A stretch of 48,794 nucleotides of DNA from Roseimaritima sediminicola. Lineage in GTDB: Bacteria > Planctomycetota > Planctomycetia > Pirellulales > Pirellulaceae. The notes under the pieces are model-generated. The model was not told the origin of the DNA and searched no databases. It saw only the letters and a list, made by a program, of their open reading frames with translations. The position numbers and the translations under genes are program-made. Shown here in pieces: positions 16,757 to 24,558 of the stretch (position 1 is the first letter of the stretch; each line of letters begins with the position of its first letter). The stretch covers positions 1 to 48,794 of the forward strand of contig NZ_WIAD01000045.1 of assembly GCF_009618275.1 (NCBI RefSeq), written 5' to 3'.

Positions 16757-17547
16757 TAGGCCACGGGCACGCCGACCAGTTTTTCGGTGGCGGCGGCGAT
16801 GTCTCTCTGGCGCATCAGCGATTCGCCGACCAGGATGGCTTTGACACCGGCCGCGCCCAGCAGTTGGACATCATCCCGGTTGCGGATCCCGCTTTCTCCG
16901 ACCAATAGGCGATCCTTGGGAATCCGTTTTCGCAGCCGCACCGTGTGCTCGAGGTCCGTCTCGAAAGTCCGCAGGTTGCGATTGTTGACGCCCACGATGC
17001 GGCAGCCGGTCGAGAGCACCGCCGGCAGATTTTGGTCGTCGTACAGTTCGATCAGGGTCGACATACCCAGCCGCCGGGCCAGGGCGTGCAGTTCGCCGAG
17101 CGGTTCTTCCTCCAGGCACTCGGCGATCAGCAGCACCGCGTCGGCGCCGGCCGCCCGCGCTTCGTACACTTGGTACGGGTCGATGATGAAGTCTTTGCGC
17201 AGGACCGGCAACGCGACTTCCTCGCGGGCGTCCCGCAGGTACTGAAGATGCCCTTGAAAGAACGGTTTGTCCGTCAACACGCTCAGGCAAGCCGCTCCGG
17301 CTTCGGCGTAGGCGCGGGCGATCTGGCGGGGATCGAAGTCCTGGCGGATCAGTCCGGCCGAGGGGCTGGCCTTTTTGACTTCGGCGATCAGCTGGACGTG
17401 GTCACCGGCGGCCAGGGCGGCGTGGAAGTCGCGGGGATCGGCCGCCCGGGCGGCCTGACGCTGGACGTCCTCCAGGGACACCGCAGCCCGAGCACGTTGG
17501 ACGGTTTGCCGGGTTTGCGCGACGATTTTTTCCAGGATGTCAGACAT
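16756..17547 (-). CDS. trpC: Indole-3-glycerol phosphate synthase
   Basis: This cytoplasmic TIM-barrel enzyme closes the indole ring in tryptophan synthesis, converting CdRP to indole-3-glycerol phosphate. The 263-residue product has the family blocks in order: IAEVKKASPSAGLI (with the catalytic lysine), CLSVLTDKPFFQG, PVLRKDFIIDPYQVYEARAA, GVNNRNLRTFETDL and the phosphate-binding VGESGIRNRDDV. Length is normal for a monofunctional enzyme. No other trp gene is nearby. It follows purH after 39 bases on the same strand, with GGAGG upstream of the ATG, so the two may share a transcript. Confidence 0.96.
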   Translation of the reverse strand: MSDILEKIVAQTRQTVQRARAAVSLEDVQRQAARAADPRDFHAALAAGDHVQLIAEVKKASPSAGLIRQDFDPRQIARAYAEAGAACLSVLTDKPFFQGHLQYLRDAREEVALPVLRKDFIIDPYQVYEARAAGADAVLLIAECLEEEPLGELHALARRLGMSTLIELYDDQNLPAVLSTGCRIVGVNNRNLRTFETDLEHTVRLRKRIPKDRLLVGESGIRNRDDVQLLGAAGVKAILVGESLMRQRDIAAATEKLVGVPVA

Positions 17548-17586
17548 GGGCGAGCGATCCTCCGGACGGCGAGCGTCGACGCAGCA

Positions 17587-19167
17587 CTAGTGGCGGAAGT
17601 GACGGCGACCGGTCATCACCATCGGGATGCCGTGCTTGTCGCAGGTCTCGATCACTTCGGCATCGCGGCGCGAACCGCCCGGTTGGATGATGGCGACGAT
17701 CCCGGCATCGGCGGCCGCTTCGATCGAATCGGGGAAGGGAAAGAACGCGTCGGAGGCCAGCACGCTGCCTTCGACGCGGTCACCAGCTTTTTCGATCGAA
17801 ATGTCGACGCTGTCGACGCGGCTCATCTGCCCGGCACCCACGCCGATCAGGGCCGTGTCCTTGCCCAGCACAATCGCGTTGCTCTTGACGTGCCGCACCA
17901 TTTCCCAAGCAAACGAGATGTCGTCCCACAGTTCGTCGTCGACCTGGGTTTCGGTCACGGTCTTCCACTGCAGCGAAGCCGAGGGCAGGCGGTCGGCGTC
18001 TTGGACCAGCAGGCCGCCGGAGATAAATCGTCGTTCCAGCGGGTTGTCCAGATCGTCCAGCCGACCGACTTGCATCAGTCGCACGTTCTCACGCCATTTG
18101 GGCTTGGTCGTCAGCAGGCCTACGGCGGCGGCTTCGAAGTCTGGGGCCACGATCGCTTCGATGAACAGGCCGGGGGCGCACAGGGCTTCGGCCGTTTCGA
18201 CGTCGACCGTGCGGTTGAACCCCAGCACGCTGCCAAAGGCGCTCAACGGGTCGCCTTCCATGGCCTTGCGGCAGGCGCGTGAAAGCCGGTCGGCGGTGGC
18301 CGCTCCGCAGGGATTATTGTGTTTGATGACCGCCGCGGCCGGCTGGGAGAACGAACGCACGATGCCCAGGGCCGAGTCCAGATCCAGCAGGTTGTTGTAG
18401 GACAGCTCTTTGCCGTTCAACTGGCGGGCGGCGATCAGGTTGGCCGTGCGGACGTTGGGTTCGGCGTACACGGCCGCCTTCTGATGCGGGTTTTCGCCGT
18501 ACCGCAGCATCGTCTTGCGGCGGAAGTTGACGGTCATGGTCGAAGGGAACTCGCCAGCCACGGTTTCGCCATCGTGGTAATCGGCGATCGCCCGGTCGTA
18601 GTCGGCCGTGTGGCGGAACGCTTCCCCGGCCAAGCGTCGGCGCAGCTCCGGCGAGGTGCCGCCCTGGGTCTGCAGTTGGTCCAGGATCTCGTGGTACTGC
18701 TCCGGCGAGGTGGCCACGGCGACGTGTTGTTGGTTTTTGGCCGCCGCGCGGACCAGCGACGGACCCCCGATATCGATCTGTTCGATCGCTTCTTCGCGCG
18801 AGACACCCGGACGAGCCACCGTTTCCATAAACGGATACAGGTTAACGACCACCAGATCGATCGGTTCGATGTCGTGTTGGTCGATCGCCTCGAGGTGTTC
18901 GTCGCGGTCCCGCCGGGCCAGGATCCCGCCGAAAATTTTGGGGTGCAGCGTTTTGACGCGGCCGTCGAGCATTTCCGGGAAACCGGTGTATTCAGCGACG
19001 TCGTCGACCGGGATGTCGCACTCCAGCAGGTGCTGGCGGGTTCCGCCGGTGCTGAAGATGCGGACGCCCGCGCGGTGCAGGCCGCCAGCCAAGTCGGCCA
19101 AACCCATCTTGTCGCTAACGCTGATCAGGGCATTTCGAATTGGAACGGCGTCGGACACGGTGTTCAT
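17587..19167 (-). CDS. purH: Bifunctional AICAR transformylase/IMP cyclohydrolase
   Basis: PurH carries out the last two steps of de novo IMP synthesis: formyl transfer from 10-formyl-tetrahydrofolate to AICAR, then ring closure. The start is placed at MNTVSDAVPIRNALISVSDK because family similarity begins there; the frame extends 27 codons further upstream. That gives 526 residues. The N-terminal MGS-like cyclohydrolase domain shows GVRIFSTGGTRQHL and DGRVKTLHPKIFGGIL. The transformylase domain shows the catalytic KHNNPCGAA, then ASDAFFPFPDSIEAAADAGI and the terminal IQPGGSRRDAEVI. It lies directly before trpC. Confidence 0.97.
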   Translation of the reverse strand: MNTVSDAVPIRNALISVSDKMGLADLAGGLHRAGVRIFSTGGTRQHLLECDIPVDDVAEYTGFPEMLDGRVKTLHPKIFGGILARRDRDEHLEAIDQHDIEPIDLVVVNLYPFMETVARPGVSREEAIEQIDIGGPSLVRAAAKNQQHVAVATSPEQYHEILDQLQTQGGTSPELRRRLAGEAFRHTADYDRAIADYHDGETVAGEFPSTMTVNFRRKTMLRYGENPHQKAAVYAEPNVRTANLIAARQLNGKELSYNNLLDLDSALGIVRSFSQPAAAVIKHNNPCGAATADRLSRACRKAMEGDPLSAFGSVLGFNRTVDVETAEALCAPGLFIEAIVAPDFEAAAVGLLTTKPKWRENVRLMQVGRLDDLDNPLERRFISGGLLVQDADRLPSASLQWKTVTETQVDDELWDDISFAWEMVRHVKSNAIVLGKDTALIGVGAGQMSRVDSVDISIEKAGDRVEGSVLASDAFFPFPDSIEAAADAGIVAIIQPGGSRRDAEVIETCDKHGIPMVMTGRRHFRH

Positions 19168-19312
19168 CCGGTTCAGGTGACAGGAAGTCGCCGCGGGCCT
19201 TGGGGATGCTGCGGACGGGGCCTGCGGAGAGTGTATTGCCGCGACCAACCAGCGGCCGCGACGACAGGTTCATTGGTGTAAAGGCAACGTAGGCCCTGGT
19301 CAACGGGCCTAG

Positions 19313-22102
19313 CTAGAAGCGGACCCGCAGTTGCAGCGATTCGAAGCCGCCGAGCACGATTTTTACGGCATCTTCCTCACATTCGAACCGGTGCTCCTCG
19401 CCCTCCCGCCAGGCCGCCTGGGGGTTGCGGTAGCAGTGCAGCCGCGTCTTGGTCGGTTTGCCCCGGGTCTCGATCACCAACAACACCATCTCCAGGGCTC
19501 CGTCGACCCGCTCACAGCGGGCCTCCGTGATGATGACGTTGCGGGCATCCAGCTGCAGCAGCCAGCCGGCGGGAACCGGCAGGGGGGATCCGGCCGCCGC
19601 GACGACCTCGGGCGGGGCAAGCAGGCTCCGCGCGACGGCGACCGGCGATTTGACGTCAAAGCCGTAGCGCAGCCGAAACGTCCGGTCCTGCTGGCCCGCG
19701 ACGGCCACAATCGTGTCCAGCATCCGGCTGCCGCAAACGCGGTGCGCGGGGCGGCCGTCGGCGACGACCAGTGTCTGCCGGTCCGCTTCGTCGATCAGCA
19801 CACCCAGCGGTGCGTTCAGCCGCCGGCCGGCGACGCGATGCACCTTGTCCCGCAGCAGAACCTTGGTGCGGGCCGCCTCGGAAGCCACCGCCGAGCGTCC
19901 GGCGATATAGTTCTGCCACGGTTCCGGACCCAGCGTCGTGCCGCGGGCCAAATCCACTTCGCCGTCGATCTCCAGCCACCGCGAACCGGCCTCGATCCGG
20001 TAGCGGATCCGGTAGCTGCCGACCGCCGCGTCGCCCCGCAACAGCCGGCCTTCGCAGCTGATCTCGCCGCGCGTCGCGTCGCTGTGGGTAATGGCAATCT
20101 TGTCGGCTTGCATCACGCTGTAGCGTGGCTGCCGGCCCGCCTCGAAATGGCACAGTTGCCACGAGAAGCGGTTGCCTCGAACCGGACCGCTGTGCACCGA
20201 GCCGATCGATCCGTCATCGGCGACCACCACATCGAGGAACTCGTTGGCCAGGGACTGTCCCTCGGCACGTCGAGGCGGTTTGCGAAACCAACCCTGCCGG
20301 GCCGGCGCGCTGCCGGGCTGGCAGGTTGCAAAGCCAAAGGCTGGCACGTCCAGAAACGCCACGCTCTGCCCGTCGGCCGTCTGGTAGCCGGCAAAAACGT
20401 GCTGGGCCTGTTTGGCCGGCGGCGGATGTCCCGCGACCTGGGCCGCCACACGCAAGGGGACCGGGTGGGGGTTGAGGACCGTCGGCGCCGCGGCGTCCGG
20501 TTGCGAAGAGGCGGCCGACTGGGAAGACGCCGCCGCGTAGAGGGCATCGGCCAAACGCTGGGCCGCCGGCGAACCCGCCGCGCCGGTTTCCGTAGCCGCG
20601 TCCCTTGCGGCCGACCTTTCACCGGCTGGGGGGGGCGGTGTCGCGTCGCCCGAAACCAACTCGGCCAGCGCGCCGAAGACGCCATCGCGTTCGCGGCGCA
20701 GTTGCTCGCGGAAATCGTCCGCCACGCGGCTCAGCGGATCGACGACGCCGTCGCGAACCTGGGATTCCAGCCAGCTGCCATCGGCGGCCAGGGCGTCGCT
20801 CTGAAAGCTGTGGTAGGGTTTTTCGCCTTCGGTGAAGTAGCCGCCGAGGGTCCAGAATTTGCCCAGGGCCAGGCCCCACCCGGCGGCTCGGCGGAGGTCG
20901 TCAAAGGAGCGGCAGGATCGGCCCGGCCAATGCACCAACAGGGCCGTGGCCACGTCGCCGGCATCGACCGCCCCGCCGAGGGTCGCGCCGAGTTTCAGGA
21001 ATTCGGCATCGTCGGCCGCATCGATCGGCTTGGCCACCAAGGCTTCCATCTCGGTCGAACCGGCCTGCCACAACAGTTTGTGCTCGTCCCGGTAGCCCGA
21101 ACCGGCAGCAAAATTGATGGGGATGGTGCCGGTGTAGCCCAAACTGGCCAGCCAGGGGGCGAGGTCCGCCGGGATGCCCCCGCTGTAGCTGGCGAAGGCG
21201 TCGGGCATGCGGCCAAACAGATCGGTGAAGCGCTGCTTCGCGTCGGCCAAGGTGCGGCCGATCTGTGCCACGCTCAGGTGGTCCAGGCATCCGCCGGAGT
21301 CGGGGGCGCCGCCGGCCAACCCCAGGGTTCCCGCCTGGAAACGTTCTCGAATCGTCTGCAGCCGCTGCGGATGTTCTTCGGCCAGCCGTTCGACGATCGC
21401 CGCATCCAGCAGGAGGTTGCTGGGGTGCGGGTCGGCCAGGGTTTTCTCCAGCCCGCGGCCCAGCGTGGTCGCGGCCAGCAGGGTCAGGTCCACCAGATGG
21501 GGGTCGGAGGAGAAGTAGTGGTCGCGTTCTTCGCTCAGCAGGTCGAAGGCCTGGTGCAGCGAGTCGGCGGCGGCCGCACCGTCGCCGGCCACAAAGGCTT
21601 TGGCGGCGGCGACCAGGACGTCGCTGAAGTGCACTTCGTCCAGATTGCTGGTGTAGCGCAACTGGCGCGTCATCAGCTGGACCTGCAGAAAAACGTAGGC
21701 CAGGGCGAAGAAATCCTCGGGGGCGACCGGCCGGTGGCCTCCTTCGAGCGGGGAGGCGGGGAAATCGATCTCGTCCAGCGGCAACTGGTTCAGGAAGGCT
21801 TCGCGCGAGCCGCCGCGGAGGATCTGCACGCCCTGGTGCGACTGGTGGGTCTGAGCAAAATCGTGGGGCAACCGAGCTTCACTGATTTCCGGAACCCACA
21901 GCAACATGCCGTCGCGAGCGGCCGGGGGGACGTCTGCCCGGCACCAGGTAGGGATTTTTCCGCTCCTAGCGATCAGGGCCGGATGCCAGGGCGTGGTCCA
22001 GGCCGCCAGCAGGCCCTGGGCGTTACAACCGGAAAGGCTGGACGGAAAATCCTCCAAGGTATGGCAAGGAATAAGGACACAACACTCTTCGATATACGGC
22101 AT
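19313..22102 (-). CDS. Large glycosidase-like protein (GH38/GH57-type fold suspected)
   Basis: I do not recognise a named gene. The 929-residue product starts MPYIEECCVLIPCHTLEDFP and has no signal peptide. The first ~480 residues resemble the N-terminal (beta/alpha) glycosidase fold of GH38-like proteins, with GGAPDSGGCLDHLSVAQIGR and a SYSGGIPADLAPWLASLGYTG segment typical of such enzymes. An Ala/Pro-rich linker (about 495-560) follows. The last third is beta-rich and resembles the C-terminal sandwich domains of alpha-mannosidases (for example EIDGEVDLARGTTLGPEPW). The substrate is unknown and no catalytic residue can be assigned with safety. No clear ribosome site precedes the ATG. The gene is divergent from pilM (214 bases between starts) and stands alone on its strand, 145 bases before purH. 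Confidence 0.72.
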   Translation of the reverse strand: MPYIEECCVLIPCHTLEDFPSSLSGCNAQGLLAAWTTPWHPALIARSGKIPTWCRADVPPAARDGMLLWVPEISEARLPHDFAQTHQSHQGVQILRGGSREAFLNQLPLDEIDFPASPLEGGHRPVAPEDFFALAYVFLQVQLMTRQLRYTSNLDEVHFSDVLVAAAKAFVAGDGAAAADSLHQAFDLLSEERDHYFSSDPHLVDLTLLAATTLGRGLEKTLADPHPSNLLLDAAIVERLAEEHPQRLQTIRERFQAGTLGLAGGAPDSGGCLDHLSVAQIGRTLADAKQRFTDLFGRMPDAFASYSGGIPADLAPWLASLGYTGTIPINFAAGSGYRDEHKLLWQAGSTEMEALVAKPIDAADDAEFLKLGATLGGAVDAGDVATALLVHWPGRSCRSFDDLRRAAGWGLALGKFWTLGGYFTEGEKPYHSFQSDALAADGSWLESQVRDGVVDPLSRVADDFREQLRRERDGVFGALAELVSGDATPPPPAGERSAARDAATETGAAGSPAAQRLADALYAAASSQSAASSQPDAAAPTVLNPHPVPLRVAAQVAGHPPPAKQAQHVFAGYQTADGQSVAFLDVPAFGFATCQPGSAPARQGWFRKPPRRAEGQSLANEFLDVVVADDGSIGSVHSGPVRGNRFSWQLCHFEAGRQPRYSVMQADKIAITHSDATRGEISCEGRLLRGDAAVGSYRIRYRIEAGSRWLEIDGEVDLARGTTLGPEPWQNYIAGRSAVASEAARTKVLLRDKVHRVAGRRLNAPLGVLIDEADRQTLVVADGRPAHRVCGSRMLDTIVAVAGQQDRTFRLRYGFDVKSPVAVARSLLAPPEVVAAAGSPLPVPAGWLLQLDARNVIITEARCERVDGALEMVLLVIETRGKPTKTRLHCYRNPQAAWREGEEHRFECEEDAVKIVLGGFESLQLRVRF

Positions 22103-22316
22103 GTCTGATTAAAATTTGACGGGAGGCAAGGGCCAGCGATACACTGAGGGTGCGTGGCGACGGGCGAAAGACGCTCATCTAGACTTCTCTTCAGACCGCC
22201 CTGCCTCGCACTTTTCCTCGCCCGTGGATTGCTAGGATGTGGTGGAAACGTTCTCCGCCGCTAGTTATACCAGCAGGGATCATCCCTCGAGCACCTCGCA
22301 GCATTCGAAAGCAGAT

Positions 22317-24551
22317 ATGGCGAAATCATCAAGCGTCTGGGGCATTGAAATCGGCCAGTCGGCGCTGAAAGCCCTGCGGTGTCATCTCGAAGGCGACAGT
22401 GTAGTCGCCGACGCGTTTGATTATATCGAGTATCCCAAGATTCTCAGCCAGCCGGAAGCCGACCCGGAGGAACTGATCCGCGAGGCGCTGGAAAAGTTTC
22501 TCGAGCGCAACGATTATTCCAAGGGCACACGCATCGTGATGAGTGTGCCGGGTTCGAGCGGGTTGGCGAAGTTCTTCAAACCGCCACCGGTCGAAGCCAA
22601 AAAGATCGCCGACATCGTGCGGTACGAGGCCAAGCAGCAGATTCCCTTCGATCTGGATGACGTGGTCTGGGATTACCAGATGATGCCCGGCAGCCTGATC
22701 GAGGACGGCTACGCCCTGGACAGCGAAGTGGGGCTGTTTGCGATGAAGCGCGAGCAGGCCTACCGGGCGCTCGAGCCGTTTGACGACGTCGGCTTGGAGG
22801 TCGATCTGATCCAGCTGACGCCGTTGTCGCTGTACAACATGCTGGCCTACGATCGCCTGCACGAGCGATTGGAGAACGACACCTTCGATCCGGACAATCC
22901 GCCCCCGTCGATGGTCCTGTTGTCGATCGGTACCGATTCGTCGGACCTGATCATCAGCAGTGGGTTTCGGATCTGGCAGCGCAGCATCCCGCTGGGCGGC
23001 AACCACTTCACGCGGCAGTTGACCAAAGAGCTGAAGCTGACGTTTGCCAAGGCCGAGCATCTCAAGCGGCACGCTCGCGAAGCCGAAGACCCGAAGCTGG
23101 TCTTTCAGACCATGCGGCCGGTGTTCAACGACCTGGTCACCGAGATCCAGCGGTCGATCGGCTTCTTCAAGAGCATCAACAAGAAGGCCGAGATTTCGGA
23201 GCTGTTGATCGGCGGCAACACGGTCAAGATGCCGGGCCTGGCGCAGTACTTGGGCAAGAATCTGGGCTACGAAGTCCACGCCCTGGATCGCTTCAGCCGG
23301 CTCGATGGCGACGAAGTGCTCTCGATCCCGACGTTCCGCGACAACGCTCCAACCTTTGCCGTTTGCTACGGGCTGGCCCTGCAGGGGTTGGGCCAGAGCG
23401 AAATTAAAACCAGTTTGGTGCCTCGGGAAATCGTCACCCAGCGGATGATCCGGGCCAAGAAACCCTGGGCGCTGGCCTGCGTGGCCGCCCTGCTGCTGGG
23501 CCTGGTGACGCATTTTATGTTCGTCAAGACCAGCTGGTCGCAAACCCATCCCGATGACTGGGGTGGCGCCACGTCGGCGGTCAGCAATACCAAGAGTTAC
23601 AGCGATACGCAGAATCAGTTGTTCGATGGCTACAAGAGCAAACTGGTGTACCTGCAGTCGGTGGGCAACGAGGTTTCGGGCAACAGCGAACGACGTCTGC
23701 AGTGGATGGAGCTGATGTCCACCGTGGTGCAGATGCTGCCACGCGGCGATTATCCCGACGGCGTGCCGCCCAGTCCCAAGGAGGTCCCCTATGTGGATCG
23801 ACCCGATGTCTACATCACCTCGCTCGATACGCGTTTCTACGAAGATCTGTCGCTGTGGTACAATGAACGGCGAAAGAAACGCTACATCGAAGAGCTGCTC
23901 AGCTGGAAGGACTTGACCGGAGGCGAGGTCCCGGCCGAATTGAACGAGGATCCCGGTCCGAGTGAGAAGGGTTGGGTCGTCGAAGTCAAAGGCTACCACT
24001 ACTACAACAGCACGGCTCCGGAACGCCGCGGTTTCGAAGCCAGCAACCACCTGCGGCGGACCCTGTTGAACAACTTCCTGACCAAGTCGGTCAACCTGCC
24101 CGATGAGTCCGGCGTGATGCACAGCTTTACGATGGACGACATGGGGATCGCTTATCCGGTACTGGTTTCCGACGAAAAGCCGCGTGAAGTCTCGGTTCCC
24201 AACCCCGATTACGAGCCGCCACCGGCGGGCATGGGCGGTGCCGGCATGGGCCCTGAAGGAGCCATGGGGTACGGCGGCGAAATGGGAGGCTACGGCAGCG
24301 AAATGGGCATGGGGCCCGGGGGGCCGCGACCGCCGGTCGATCCCGATGATCCGGATGCTCCCGCGTTCGAACCGCGAACGCTGAAGGTCGTGCGGCAGGA
24401 CTTTACCTTCCAGTTCGTCTGGAAGCCGATGTCGCTCAGTGAACGGCTGCAGAAGCAGAAAGAGGACGCCGAGAAGGCGGCCGAGGAAGCGGCCGAGCAG
24501 GAAATGATGAGCCAAGAAGTGGCGATGATTCCCAGAACCAACGGTGCATGA
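22317..24551 (+). CDS. pilM: PilM-type actin-like ATPase fused to a membrane-anchored C-terminal domain
   Basis: PilM is the cytoplasmic actin-like ATPase of type IV pilus/type II secretion systems and binds the tail of PilN. Residues 1-360 of this 744-residue product match PilM: WGIEIGQSALKAL (nucleotide loop), VRYEAKQQIPFDLDDVVWDY, SIGTDSSDLII, then SIPLGGNHFTRQL and LLIGGNTVKMPGLAQYLG. A single membrane helix follows (about 383-403), with an extracytoplasmic part containing a Met-Gly-rich tract (about 640-665) and an EAAEQ-rich end. The layout looks like PilM joined to a PilN-like half, which is inference. The start is the ATG where similarity begins; a longer frame exists 26 codons upstream. 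The next gene starts seven bases after the stop. Confidence 0.85.
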   Translation: MAKSSSVWGIEIGQSALKALRCHLEGDSVVADAFDYIEYPKILSQPEADPEELIREALEKFLERNDYSKGTRIVMSVPGSSGLAKFFKPPPVEAKKIADIVRYEAKQQIPFDLDDVVWDYQMMPGSLIEDGYALDSEVGLFAMKREQAYRALEPFDDVGLEVDLIQLTPLSLYNMLAYDRLHERLENDTFDPDNPPPSMVLLSIGTDSSDLIISSGFRIWQRSIPLGGNHFTRQLTKELKLTFAKAEHLKRHAREAEDPKLVFQTMRPVFNDLVTEIQRSIGFFKSINKKAEISELLIGGNTVKMPGLAQYLGKNLGYEVHALDRFSRLDGDEVLSIPTFRDNAPTFAVCYGLALQGLGQSEIKTSLVPREIVTQRMIRAKKPWALACVAALLLGLVTHFMFVKTSWSQTHPDDWGGATSAVSNTKSYSDTQNQLFDGYKSKLVYLQSVGNEVSGNSERRLQWMELMSTVVQMLPRGDYPDGVPPSPKEVPYVDRPDVYITSLDTRFYEDLSLWYNERRKKRYIEELLSWKDLTGGEVPAELNEDPGPSEKGWVVEVKGYHYYNSTAPERRGFEASNHLRRTLLNNFLTKSVNLPDESGVMHSFTMDDMGIAYPVLVSDEKPREVSVPNPDYEPPPAGMGGAGMGPEGAMGYGGEMGGYGSEMGMGPGGPRPPVDPDDPDAPAFEPRTLKVVRQDFTFQFVWKPMSLSERLQKQKEDAEKAAEEAAEQEMMSQEVAMIPRTNGA

Positions 24552-24558
24552 GAGTAAG

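Noticed and set aside
19331-22108. A 925-codon plus-strand frame opposite the glycosidase-like gene
   Set aside because: The minus strand has the better start, composition and family-like blocks; the plus frame is the complementary shadow (Arg/Gln/Gly-rich).
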